DNA of 64,000 nt from Odiellus spinosus (Eukaryota; Arthropoda; Arachnida; Opiliones; Phalangiidae). Where the stretch lies: contig OY987229.1 in assembly GCA_963920705.1 (NCBI GenBank), positions 23,471,728 to 23,535,727 of the forward strand, written 5' to 3'. Below, piece after piece: positions 48,748 through 61,620 of the stretch. How positions within the stretch are numbered: position 1 is the first letter of the stretch; every line of letters starts with the position of its first letter. A program made the position numbers and the translations under genes. The notes below the pieces were generated by a model. It saw nothing but the letters and a program-made list of their open reading frames with translations, ran no database searches and had not been told where the DNA came from.

Positions 48748-49063
48748 CAAGAATCCATTCAGGTTCCATAAGAATATGGGAGCATACCTCTAGCCTCTAG
48801 TACCATCCTCCCAAACTTTGTAACAAAAGTTCGTCCGCAATTTTCGCAACATTTGTACGCTTACATCTTTTTTCGGTCGGCTCCATTTTTATTACCCAAA
48901 ATATTATATCAAGGTCGTTAGTGGCGCGGGTTAATAATAGATGTCAGGAGCGATTTACTTGAAAAATCGATTCGAAGCGGACGAACTTTTGCTACAAAGT
49001 TTGGGAGGATGTTTATTGAATCGCGGCCCTCCCATATTCTTATGGAACCTGAATGGATTCTTG
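48748..49063. mobile_element. Foldback element FB-C (316 bp)
   Basis: A third palindromic family. The first 35 bp, starting CAAGAATCCATTCAGGTTCC, are perfectly inverted at the right end. A second inverted block of about 35 bp around CCTCCCAAACTTTGTA follows with one mismatch; between the two blocks the arms differ. Exact 7-bp flanks ACTAAAT (48741-48747 and 49064-49070). No sequence similarity to FB-A or FB-B beyond the CAAGAA start, yet the same target length. Non-coding. Confidence 0.9.
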
Positions 49064-49321
49064 ACTAAATATATAGCCATTTTAATAACTTGGGGTAAGA
49101 ATAGTGCAACAGGGGTGGAGAAAGGCACCCTGTAACTTCGGTTATATACTTTGAAAGGTTTATCCTGAAATTACCTATTTCTACGCCCATAAATTGATTT
49201 CGCTTTGTCCAATGAAATGACCGTGTAAACGCGCCTCGCAACTCTTTTAAAATCATTTACGTTGGCGCTAGAGAAAGATGGCTCGGCCTATATTAAAATT
49301 ATTTTTCAAAGAAGTCTAAAG

Positions 49322-49602
49322 CAAGAAGGATCAGATAAGGAGAGGAAAAGTGGGAACGGCGCGGCTCCTACTGCGTCGGCCTAAACTCCCACTCTGGGAG
49401 AACGGGGGTAGAGATGCTTCGTGGTAAATTGTTGTCACGTGGGTAAAACGAATCCTTTATGAGACGCGCTAGCTAGCGACCACGTGACAACAGTTTACCT
49501 CGAGAATTTCCTATCCCCCCTTTCCACCCGAGTAGGAGGTTGGCTCTTCTCTCTCTAACTCAACGCAGCCCCACTTTTCCTCTCCTTATCTGATCCTTCT
49601 TG
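49322..49602. mobile_element. Foldback element FB-A, copy 3 (281 bp)
   Basis: Ends CAAGAAGGATCAGATAAGG and its inverse, like copy 1. Exact 7-bp flanks TCTAAAG (49315-49321 and 49603-49609). It lies 258 bp after FB-C and closes a cluster of four foldbacks. Lacks the roughly 11-bp insertion seen in copy 1. Confidence 0.93.
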
Positions 49603-49609
49603 TCTAAAG

Positions 49610-52600
49610 TTAGATTGATAAATAAACTCGATGAAACCTTACTGGGCCAAAAAGAGTAAAATAAATTACGAAAACACTATATATATTTGGGAAGAGCGTC
49701 GGAAGATAAAAACCTAATTTAAACCTTTATTTTTTTTTTACACAAATCTTTTGTTTTTTCAACCTATAGTTCGTCAGCTGTTTCGATTTATAAAAAGAGT
49801 TTTTTAGCCCCGCAGGTTATAAATTTCATCCACCACCTCTCAAAAAGAAAAATATTAATCCAAACGAAACTTCTAACAAAAAAAAAGTGCTCTATTAAAA
49901 GAACTACATCTCCTAGAGCTCTGTTTATATATCTCTTTTTGTTAGTTAATTCCGTAAATGACCTCGAATATCGTTTTTAATTTCCAATTCATTTCCGCGG
50001 ATGCGAAGAGAGGCGAGCCATTTTAGACTGAAAATGAACCCCCCATCCTTTGCCGATGCTTAAACTAGATTTGCGTAGGAAATGATTTTTAGCCTAGTGT
50101 ATTCAATCAAGCCTAGATGCGGAACAGAGAGAGGATGAGATGAGAATCCGTTACGTAGTGATGAACTAAATCTCCCTCTCTGTATCTTTCTCTACCGGTA
50201 GAGCGCATCGAAATAGTGTGCCCATTTTTAGCCACACCCCCTCCCTTCTAATATAGCTATTATATTGATTGAGTCGGCGTCTGAGTAGTTGTAGTTGTAG
50301 TTGGTTATGCGGAGATAACAGGCCAAGTCCTTGACGAAACGTAACTAATATATAACGTAACAAATGTAATTTTAAATACCAAAGGTCGTAGCTTAATATT
50401 ATATTAAAATTAAATTCCTCGTTCGAGAACTTGCCTATAGATATAACGGGGCCTTCTGGTTCGTTTTCGATTTACCATTATTCCCGTACATCTTGTTAAG
50501 TCGATCGAATTCTATATATGGGCTATTGTAAATGGTCGGAGGGGTTTGGGGTTGGGTACTGGGGAGAAGGAGAGGGTTTCCTGGTGGCGGTGGTTCGGGG
50601 AATTGTAGGAACCTTAATGACTAGTCATTTAAAGGAAATTAAGGATGTAAGGCGCGCTTCCTCGCGTATATTTAGCCGCGCCGCGATTCCACTCTTCGTT
50701 TTACTGGTTTTTTGAGGGCAAGACTTGACTGACTTTCGCTAGAAAAAAAAAAATGCGCCAATGGGAGAGAGGGAGAGAGTGAGCGAAATCGAATAAAAAT
50801 GATGCTGAGAGACGGAGGAAGGTTCATTCAAAGGACCAATGACATCGAAAAGTTTTAAACAAAACGAGTTGTTTATTTCTTTCTATTAATTTTTAAGATT
50901 AAATTTAATTTTGAAATATTCCCAAGTTAATCTTTCGCTTGTAATATGTCTCCTTTTGAAAGGAAAGCTTGTAATCATTTTCGCTACCCTTATAATTTTC
51001 TTTCGGTTGTCCTTTAATAAAATGGATACTTAAAACGGAACCTAGCTAGAGGAAATCGATGCCATTGAAAGTAAACGTTTTTTTATATTAATGACCTCGT
51101 ATCCAACGGATGTTGTTTTAACCGGGAGCTATAGATTCCTTCATCTCTCTCTCTCTCTCTTCCCGGCTCCCTAATTCTTCGCCAATCACGTCGAAGCATC
51201 CAACGTGTACTCTCAAAAGTCTGTCATAAAAAATATTCTTTAATATCGATGAATTAAAAAAATAATCCAATCATAAAATTGAAAGTTGATTAATTTTAGG
51301 GAAATTTAAAATCTATTTAGAAACTGAAGAGTTTTTGAAAGGCTTTGCGTAAATTATTTGTTCGTATAATACGATTTTAACTTTCATATTTTAGAGTAGA
51401 GATTAAATAGTCAGTTTGTTATTAGTTTTCATTTCGATTTCATTCAAAGTAACTTAATATTGTCGAATATGTTTTATGAATTAATTACTTCTCCTCGCAA
51501 TATTTGAATGAAGACGAATTTCGACCGGGTTTCGGATAGCGCGACTCGTATATAATTAAATATATTTTAATGTACCTTATGTATAATTAAACAAATTTTC
51601 TCCTAACAAGAAATTTTAATATAAATTTAACGTATGACTGGATGGGCGCCGCCGAGCGCTTTAAGAATTAATAATATTTTAGTCGGGAGTGTTACGAAAT
51701 ACAGGGATGTCACGGTACCCTATTTAAAAACTCTTTATGGACTACGGTTTGGTTCCGGAGATACTTCATCTTGTTTTTCTACTGCAATTTTTATAATTAA
51801 TATTTAATAAAGACGGCTTATCAATGTTAGCTTTGTCTGTCCGAATATGTAACTTAAAATTAGTATGGATTAATTGCGCGACTTAGTTAAAAATTATTAA
51901 AATAACATAAAATGGAATATCCAGAAGCGCATTAATAAATAGTTAGTTTCTATGGGTGCGGAGGGAAGAGAGATAGTTTTTTCGCAATCTACGTATATTA
52001 TACCTAGACCGCTAGCCTTCAGACTCGAGATATTCCCGGGGAAATATTACCCGTGTGATTTTATTGGCTGGCTATATCACGTGCCTTTTAAGAAACACGA
52101 AGCCCGGTCTAGTTCTAGCTTTTATTTTATTTTGGTGACATTTTTGGGACCTAGGGTAACGCGTCACCCTGTATATATTCCTCGTTTGAAAATTTAATTT
52201 GGCCAACTCGTTACGTAACGAGAGTCGTATTTGAAATGAAAAATATAAATTTGGTTAAAACCCTATCATTTTCTCCGTAGCTTTGGCCAGGTAACGACGC
52301 GTGGATTTGAGGATTAAGCCTTCGGGCCTTCTTTTCTTTTTCGGTGTATCTCTCGTAACGATATAATTACTTCGGAATATTTCTACATATTGAAAACACG
52401 TAATCGTGTATTTCTGCGTGATTAAGTCTGTCCTCTAACGCGGCGAAAGTTTATTACGCGAATGACCCGCCAAAAGTCGGAATTTCAGCTTAAAAGTTAA
52501 TCCCTAAAAGCTATCCAAGTAAATATACAATTTTTAATATTTTGAAAATTTGGCCAATTAATTAAAGGGGAAGTGAAAGGATTTATTCAGACATCACGGA

Positions 52601-53050
52601 GTTTTTGCGAACTTAAACTGATAGAAAATGTTATCCACTACATTATAAGCACGGGGAACCCCCGCGTTTGAATTTCCGAAGCAAACATCCGACGAATAGG
52701 CGTTCTCCTTAAATGGATACTCGTTTGAGCTATTTAAGTTAGTGTAATAATGATGTCAGAGCTCATCCAAAGATTTCGCCGTAATTAATACGATTAATTA
52801 GTCTCGAACTATCGCGATTGGACGCGCTGTTTCGCTTAGATATCCGAAATTGTCCGTCTAAATAACCCTGATCGGAGCTCCGTGGGGTTTTCCGAGATGT
52901 CCGATCCGTAAAATAGAAGGGTTCCTTTTGTTTTGATTTATGACATCCATTGGAGCGAGATAGAGAGAAAGGGCTAAGTTTTTGGACCTTTTCTCTTCTT
53001 GGGCGCGAATATTGGTATTCATTATGGTATTTCTTTTCGCCCAGTTTGAT
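49610..53050. other. No supported gene; one TC microsatellite
   Basis: AT-rich, with a CTCTCTCTCTCTCT tract at about 51,143-51,160 and a TACAGGGATGTCAC word at 51,701. The 65-codon frame at 50,518 starts with ATG but is Gly-rich through base composition only. Confidence 0.5.
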
Positions 53051-53059
53051 CGCGCGGCT

Positions 53060-53300
53060 GGGCTAATTTATTCGATGTCTCGATTCTGGGCACGTTTCTT
53101 CCCCCTTTTAGTACTAGTACGGGCGCCCTCTTGTTTGACTTTTTCCGCTCTGCCCCTCGATTCTTCACGCTGCCAAAAATTCCCTCGGGGGTGCGCGCGC
53201 CCCCGGACCACGGATTCCGAACGCTCTTTCCGCGCGAACGAACCGGTTTCTTCTGGCTTTTTCGGGTGGGTGGGCGCTCGGGGGGTCTTTCTCTAGATTA
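53060..53300. other. GC-rich patch with Z-DNA-prone hairpin
   Basis: CpG-rich segment. At 53186-53205, CGGGGG and CCCCCG flank the alternating TGCGCGCG, giving a 6-bp stem around a Z-prone core. An unrecognised frame spans it. Could be a promoter-associated island or an old GC-rich insertion; no direct evidence for either. Confidence 0.35.
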
Positions 53301-56300
53301 TCATCCGTGATTACGTATATCTACTTCTTTTTTTTCTTCTTCCCGTTCTTCTTCGTCCATCGACCGATATCCAATAGTTTTCTTTCTCGACCCCGCGAGC
53401 GCTCGATATCCCAAATAAATCATGGAAATAATTTCAATCCGTGCCCCATCATCGCCCGGCGATTCTCTTTCTGTTTTCATCTTCAACGAAGATGCTCCTC
53501 CGCTTTTATCGACGATGTTTAACCGGTCGATGGGAAATGGACGCGAAGTTTACGAATAGAAAGTTACCAATATAAGTTCCGGTCACTTTCTGGGGATATA
53601 TGATCCAATTCATCGAAGGAAGGATTAGTTTAGATTATTTTTTAACTCGATTTATTTCAAATATTCATCATTTCAAAGTTGATCTCGTAGAAATTTCGCC
53701 TGTCTCTAGCGAGTAATAGTAATTTGGGCTACTCTCAACTACTTCCGGAGCGCCGCAAATCGATTGACGCGATGTATTTAGAAGTTAACCGGAAGCGGAA
53801 GTTGCGATCCAAAGAAAAACTCCATTATATTATTTTTTGTTCTATCAGAAGAGTCCTTGTATGTTTTACTTTCTTACATTACTGGTCCTCTTTCTAAGTA
53901 GGTTTTAATTTTGAATCCTAATGAAGCATCGCCTTTTCCGAGATTAATCGGAATTTCCAAGGCTAGTAACGTCTTTATATTCATTATATTTTATTTAAAA
54001 CTAGCGCTGACTTCAATGTTGATGTCTTTGAGGGAAAATCATTTTTTGTCTATAATAGAGGCGTCTCTCTTTAAGTTCGTGTCCATTTCATAATGGTCCA
54101 ATCGTAGCAAATACACTAGCTTGGCGCATTCGTCAGGAAAACTGATCTAGCGATTATAGCTCGATGCTAGTATATCATATTTCATCTTCCTCCCATCTCT
54201 CATATTCTCGTTTCTATATTGGAGTCATCGAAGGGAAGTCAAGTTGAAGTTGCAAGTTTTAAGAGCTTTCCAGGCCTGAATTATTTACGTTCGTTAGAAA
54301 AATGATATTACGTAACGAAATTCGTTTCGTTTACGCGAATTTAAAGTTATATATCGTTATACGAGTACTTTTAGTTGAAAAGATTTTTAGGTTGATGAGC
54401 AAATATCGTACGATCCTAATTTGAAAACGAAGCGTTACGCTTTGAACCTTTTACCTAGAATCCTTTGAACTATAAGGTTTAAAGGACCGTGTAATCATTT
54501 TCTTTCATCGAATATATTGAATTCGAATGAATTATCCGGAGGGAATTTTTTAGGCTTCTTTATATATTTTTCATTTGATAAGAAATTATTAATTTTTATT
54601 TTTTTTGGCCTGAAGGCGACGATAAATATTTGCAATTACGTCATGTTTTAATAAAACTATACGCGAAAAATGATTTAAATAGTATGATTTCCCATCTAAA
54701 ATATTTTTATAGGAATTTATTTTCCAATTTTAAAATATATCATAAATTTCTGTAAGGTTTATGAATTATATTTATATTTATAAAAATGACACTTTGATTT
54801 CAGTATCACCTTGACTTTAAATTAAGTATTTATTGCGTTAACAACGCGGCGGAAACCAAAAAGAATCCAACAAACCAAATCTAGCTGAAATTCAAAATTT
54901 GAAAGCTTAGATTTATTTATAATTGTTCTATTTTCTGATGAGGTTAATTATCCTAAACCAAAAATATAAAAACATTTAATTTCCTAAATGAAACTCAGTC
55001 ACGCGTTTCCCTCAAAGCTAGAACAAATCAGAGGCGGATTAATACCCGATATTAAACCTCATAACTCGTAAAAGTAGTATTTTGTAATTCCATTTGAAAA
55101 AAAATGCTGAAATGGCAATTTAAATTGAACATAATTTCAAGTTCCATTTATGATAAGTCAAAAAAAATTGTTTTAATTTTTAAGCGAATTTTCTTAACAT
55201 ATAATCCTTTTGTTATTCGAGAAGGGAAAACAGATGGCTATTTTTCGCATAAATTAAAACTTTGAATTATTAGACCGGTGTATAATAAGATAAAGAAAAT
55301 GCTCAAAGGAAAAGTACACCTAAAAAAATATTTAAAATACATACCACAAACCTTTACATTTTGATATTTAAAAAATTCATTCGTCTTATTCGAGTCTAAA
55401 TTATTAAACACTAATTAATTTTAAGTCATGTTGATTGAAAAATTGTATTTAAGATTGTTGGGTAGGGTTTGGCCTTCACAAATTTTGGGTTCGCCGAAAA
55501 TCATAGGGGTGTTAGGTGACACAAATTTTAATGATTTTATATTTTTCGTAGCAGCAAATTTTCGATTTCTTATTCTCTTTAAATACCCTTAAGCTAAAAT
55601 CTAAATCGTCCGCTGTACAGGCACCCCTTAGGGTGGGTAGAACTCTGCCTTGGGGGTATACGCTTCGAGGGCTCCGAGCCGAAATCACCACACGCGTGGG
55701 AAAATGGCCAACTCGAATTTTTAACTACCCAGACCCACAGACGGCGGCTTACGCATGCGCGGATAACCAGATTTTTTTTCTTTTTAATCCAAAGGCATAT
55801 CAGACCCTTAGGCTGTTGTTTCGTGAATAACGAGAATAAAATTTTTGGGGTTGAGGTAGCGGAATAAGGAGAATGAATAAAAAATAATGATTGGCTCGTT
55901 TTTGTTCAAATATAGAATGGACAAATTTTCAATGGATCCTTAGTATTTTTTTTTTTTTCCTTTTAATAATCTTTACTCTATTGTATAACAAAAACTTCAT
56001 TCATACATTTTCTATTTGGTTTTAAAAAATATGGGAACCGATCTTTCAGTAATTTTTCTTTAAAGGGAGACCGAAATGTTAAATTAAAAACAAATTCTTG
56101 AAAATATTAAGTCTATCACGGGGCGTTGTTTACTTTTAAGGACTTTTGAATATATTTAATATATATTCACGCGGATACTCCGATAATTTCCTTTTAAAAG
56201 TGATCTGATTTAAATATTTTGTTAGATTTCGGTTAGATTCTACAACACCCCCAATTAAAAAATATATTTTTTGATTTCGTTTCAATACTCCTTTAGTAAA

Positions 56301-59300
56301 ATTAACTCTGTTTTTTATTTTTTTGTATTTCCGCCGTTGTCTCTCTTTCTTTCGGGTTTAACGCGCTGCCTTCTTTTTGTATCATCGAGCAAATTGAAAC
56401 TTATATAATGATGGATAAGCTTTTATATACAAACCAGTTCTTTTAAATTTTTTTTCTCTCGATATAATTGGAAGAAATATAAATTGTATCTGTAGTGTTT
56501 ACGGGCTTAACGCTGTCTCAGCAGCGCTTTAAGTTAATTTGCGAGCGAAGAAAAAAGGATTCCAGAATATATCGAGATGGGAGGGAAAAACTAAAATAAA
56601 TCCCGACTTTTTTTCTTTTCAAAATGGTTCGACGGAAATTTGTCGTATTACGACAATCCAGTTTGTGACAGCTCAAATTTAATCGAGTTTCGAAGGAACA
56701 CTGATATTACATTCAGCTCGAATATCTTCTAAAATTGGCACTAGTTACGTTAGGAAACCAGCGTATGTTTAGCGGACGAAAAAGATCTCATCGCGTGCCA
56801 GAACGGGCGATAATTAACTCTATACAATAGCGAAATCACGTGATAATAGTGATGACGTAGTATTGCGGGGAATTTTTATTTCCTTAATCAATTTACAAAT
56901 GATTTAAAATCAAGCGGTGTTTTTAATTTTAAAACAGTATAGCGCGAGATAATTTATATTCGGCTCTGAAAATTAAGACTAATGTAATCAGGGTTTAAAA
57001 TTTACTGGGTGTGTTGTGATATATATTTTAGTACGTGACCTAGTGGTAAATATTATCGCCTCTCTCTCTCTCTTTCTGGATTTCCTTTCTCTCTACGCTC
57101 TACTGGGATCTGTAAGGTGACGGGAGAAGGTGGCCCCATTTTTATTCCAGCTCTTAGGGTCGTATATTTGGCCCTCTAGTCTTCCGCGCAGCCCTTTAAT
57201 ATCGACTAGTTGGGCCTCGCTCGACCCAAGGACCGCTATATAGGTCGCTCGCCGAATATACGCGATTGTGTTCGTATGGAAAAGTTAATCCAGTTATTTC
57301 TAAGCGTTTCTAAGAACCCTTTTCTATTGGCTCATTTTTAATTGGATATAAACTTACGAGTAGTAATTTTAACGGATAAAAATTAAAGTTTATTACGTTA
57401 TAATTCGCGACCATATTTCGAAAATTAAATTTCAGGCCACCAAAACATTTTGGTTGAGAACATCAGCTTGGTTTCTTAATTATTTGATGTAATTATTTTG
57501 ATACAGGGTTAATTGGGGTCGTACCGACGCCTGATCTTCCCTGTAATACGGTCTTAATGTTAATGGAAAACATCAAAATGTAAAATTAAATCCAGGAAAA
57601 TATGAGAAGGGGTCACCATTAAAAATGCGAATACGATCGAGGCGCCCCCAGTGTAATTACTAAGCACTAATCGCGCGATAATTTGCTTAACAGCCAAGTG
57701 TCTATTATTTTAGGCTTAGCTCTAAGGAATTAATAAATATCAAATTATTCTTATTATAAATAAAATAATTAGATTTCGAGCTACTTAAAAAAATGAAGAA
57801 AATGAAACTCGTAAACACGATTAAAATGTTTGCCTTATTATTTATAAGAAGATATCTCGAGCGCGTTGTTAATAAGATTTTTTTCTTTCAATGGAAATTT
57901 TATTCAGTCGGAGAACAAATATTTGTCGTCCCAACTATAGTATAAGACCCAACGATTTCCAAAAATAAGGTCTCAACAGCTTGACGACCGGGAATAAGTT
58001 CTTTTTCTTAAAGGGAACCTGGAGCAACTTCATTTTTCGAATTTTTAGATCTTAAAATATAATATTTAGTAAATTAGGTCGACTTAATTTTAGCGTAATT
58101 GACTTTAAGAAAGGATTATTTTATCAACCAAATATTGATTTTGATTATTTATTCATGCCCCCTTTAAAGGTAAACTGTATGTAAATCGACTGAAAATACC
58201 CAAATTATTCTTTCCAGAATCTTCTTAAAATTGTCAAAAACATTTAGACACTACATAATCAGTTTATAAATCGCGAGGTGTTCTGGGTAATCATATTTTA
58301 TACAACGTCATCACTACAGATCTTCCTAGCATTGTTTTTACCAGCCCGTTTTACTCCTCCAACCTTTCAAAGTTCTATTAGGCATAGGCTTAATTGAATT
58401 TAAGAAAATAAGTTTAGCTCGTAGTACAGTTTCCCTTTAACCCCTAGAGGGTTATTAAAAGATTTTTGGGCGCTCGCTAGGGGCGTCATTTTCTTGTTTC
58501 TCTTTTCTAACGCTATCATTCCGATTTAATAAGGATTTCCTTCCCGCTTTCTTTACTCTTTTTTTCTCTCCCTCTCTTCGCAACCTTCAGTTTCCTCTTC
58601 CTTTTTCCAAGCCAACCTTCTTCTCCCGGTTTGCCGTTTTGTCTCGCTCAATTAGTCTATCAGAAGCTTTTCAATTAAGAGACCTAGAACTTTTCCCCCA
58701 AAAATAGACTTTTATTAAAAGGGAATTCGCGGGGAATGCGCGGAGAGACGAGCTAACCCCCCCTCCGGAGATGCCCTTAAGTTTAAGTTCTTTGAAGTTA
58801 ACTATATTCCATTGGTCCATTTACATTTACCCCCGAGCGCGATCGAGTTAAGACTAAAAATATCCCTTTTATCTGATAATCTAGTTCCGTTAACTTCGTA
58901 AATACTCTTACCTCGGATGCCTAGAGGAAGAAGAGAGGTGCCCCGCTGCGTTATAATAGTAGACGTAAAAGGAGCATTTGATTACGTAAAATTATGTTTG
59001 GGGGGCAACTCGTAAGAAAAATGTGGACGCAGCCATTGATCAAAGTGTGCCTCGACCTTTCCTGTATACTTTTTTATGGTTCGCGTTTGAATCCCGCTGT
59101 CAAGCATGTAGCCAGGAGGGGACAATGGGCCCTCAAAAATAAATCCAGCACCCTCAAATAAAATTGGATTTTTGCCCCTAAACGCTTAAGTTTGCCCCCT
59201 TAAAGAAAGAAACTAACCCCCCAATTAAAATTCCTTGATATGGTTTGATCGCGCCATCTGAGGTTCAATGTTCCAAATACTGTACCGCGAAAGGTTCAGT

Positions 59301-59380
59301 TTTAAACTTTTGTTTATTAACAGCGTAATTTGACTTACTCGTCAACCTTACCAATACCATTTCTCAATATCTCTTCTATC
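53300..59380. other. No supported gene
   Basis: Mostly AT-rich. Contains ATAGTGATGACGTAGTAT at 56,846 shared with 6,149, an (TC)n tract at about 57,061-57,074, and an unpaired TAAAGGGAG end at about 56,063. No convincing exon. Confidence 0.5.
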
Positions 59381-59384
59381 GGAC

Positions 59385-61620
59385 TTGATCCCAGTAAAGA
59401 AAGCTCATCCCCTCGGGTATAACTCGTCTCTGTTTATTAGCGCGTCACTTTTTCTTTGGTTCTTGGGCAATATCTTATTTCAGCTTGTAGTCTTTTCGTA
59501 CGAACCACGGACGTCGGGCGCTCTTTTTCTTACATCTACCTCAATAAGCGCGCTGGGAGTTTTAACGTAATAAGACGGGTAACCCGGTGGTATATAGCGG
59601 CTGCCCACCCTCGCCCCCCCACCCCTGTATACCTGCTCCCTCGCGCTCATTCCACTAGTAAATGGAAAGAAGAGACGCGCTCCAAACACAATTTTAATCT
59701 GGAAAGAAAGTGTACCGAGAACCGAGACAAACGGGGAAAAAAAGAAACGAGTCTTAAAGGAACACTCTCAGTTGAAATATTAATACTACCTATTTCGTCA
59801 GAAATTCCTATATATAAAGAGAGACTGAAAAGTGTTCGTTTGAGTACATTGAGTACATCCATCACGCGTACAATTCTAGCGCAATCCATTTAAAGGTGAA
59901 GTCTTTCTTTTCATATTCGGTTTAAGCGCGATAAAACTCTGTTTCGATAAGACTTGCTCTTTATCTAATTTTTAGGGGTGAAAGGGTGCCCCCTTTTGGC
60001 GTTTTTCCTGTTTTGTTTTTCTCGTAGCCCCTTCATCGTCTTGTTTGTATTTCCACACAGGCCACGAATTACGAGTGAAGGCGTCAACCTATACGTACTC
60101 TATCTTTCCCTTCTCTTTCTCTCTCTTGGACATTGCGGGGTCTCTATATATAAGCCGTTCGGACGGGCCGAGAGCGCTAAGCCTCGCGCGTCTTTTAGAA
60201 GAGCCTCCTTTTCTGATCTCCGGTTCTTTTCGCTCCCTGTCAGCGAAACAAACTCCTACGCGATACGGAAAGAGCCAGCTACGGATAGGGGGAAGCCTCG
60301 AGACGAGGCGCTCAAAGTCTGAAACTAGAATCGCGTACTAAGTAAAAGGGTGCCATCCATGGAGAAATTTTCAATATCATAAATGAAGAAAACTGCGCTT
60401 GGTCTATTTAAAAAGTATATATAGTAGAGGGGTGTTGGTTTTCTATCCAGAGTCTTAAAGCGAATTCCACTGGGTGGGCTAGAGCAAGTTTTATATTACA
60501 CTATCGAGTCGGAGCAGTAAAGAGCATTTTTTGTATTCCGCTTGGAAAAATCTCTTTTTCGAGAGAGCAACCGATTGAAATCACTTTTTTCACATATATT
60601 TGATTGGAGAATACAATCTTTTTCAAATTTATTACGTGCTAGGCCAAGAGGAATTAAGTTTTCAGCGAGACTCTGAACACACCTTTTGTAATTATTCGTT
60701 TTTGTAAAGGCACCGCACGGTTTTAAGGGTTTAGGTCGTTGTGGCCTTGGGTGACGCTTCTCAAACTGCATCCTGGTCTTCCAACCCTCGCGCCGTCCAC
60801 CCCCGACGGGTGCGTCAACCGTCCTTAATACCCCTTCTCTCTTCTACTGACCACTACTCGGAACGATGCCAAACGGGGGACAGGAAGACTCCGAGCTCGC
60901 TTTCGCTTCCTTCTCTTTGGCGCCCTATTTCTCACCCTCCAACCTTATATCCCACCACCTTCCGCGCGCCTGTTTGTTCCGGAAAAGAAGGCGAATGAAG
61001 GAATCTGACGGAAAAGAGACGAGTGATTGTAACGCGAGGTTTTCTCTCGCGACTTTCGCTCCACTCAATTTCCTTGGCCGAATGGTCAGTACAAGAAACG
61101 ACGCCGAATAAAATGAAGCTCCGTTTTCACGATCAATCCGCTTTATCGGTACTAAAACAAATTACGTAATTGAGGACGTATTTACCATTATTAAAGGCTG
61201 TAATCAGCTTACATTTAGTCGCGGAGATGGTTAACCTTTCGATCCATCGATAATCTTCAATGAAAAACATATTTCTATTAAGTTGGCGTCACTCTTATGG
61301 TTTTAGAAACCTTGACCAGTGAAAATTCACCCTTACAAACAAGTTTTCACGGTAGTAAACCCATCACTCCTAAGCATCATTCCATTTATTCATTTTAGTT
61401 TCGGGCAAACTATATCGCGTCAATCGGCTAAGCTCCTTTTTGGCCGATCCATGGCCACGCCTCTTTATTTTATACTTTTGGCCTTTTCGTTTCGGACTTT
61501 TCTCAGAGTGGATCTTGACGCGTTTACGCGTCTTCCTCGGGGTCGAATTCTAAACTGTATGTGACGTGTGATGCCCGGAAAAGCGGTGGGAGTGTGGAGT
61601 GGGGATAGGATGGACCCTAT
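59385..61620. other. GC-elevated region with overlapping unrecognised frames
   Basis: Base composition rises compared with the rest. Frames of 80-145 codons overlap on both strands (59,456-59,893; 59,978-60,341; 60,741-61,111). Overlap on both strands and lack of any recognisable motif argue that they are chance products of lower stop-codon density. A TATATATAAG followed by CCGTTCGGACGGGCC at about 60,145-60,167 resembles both a TATA box and the terminus of the 35382 element. Confidence 0.35.

Noticed and set aside
59070..59120. TTCGCGTTTGAATCCCGCTG as a tRNA B box
   Set aside because: Does not match the GGTTCRAAYCC core and no cloverleaf can be formed around it.
60140..60170. TATATATAAG as a core promoter
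   Set aside because: Downstream CCGTTCGGACGGGCC looks like a transposon terminus, and no transcript evidence exists; left as an observation only.
59456..61111. Overlapping ORFs of 80-145 codons in the GC-elevated region
   Set aside because: Open on both strands and in several frames with no recognisable motif; consistent with fewer stop codons at higher GC.
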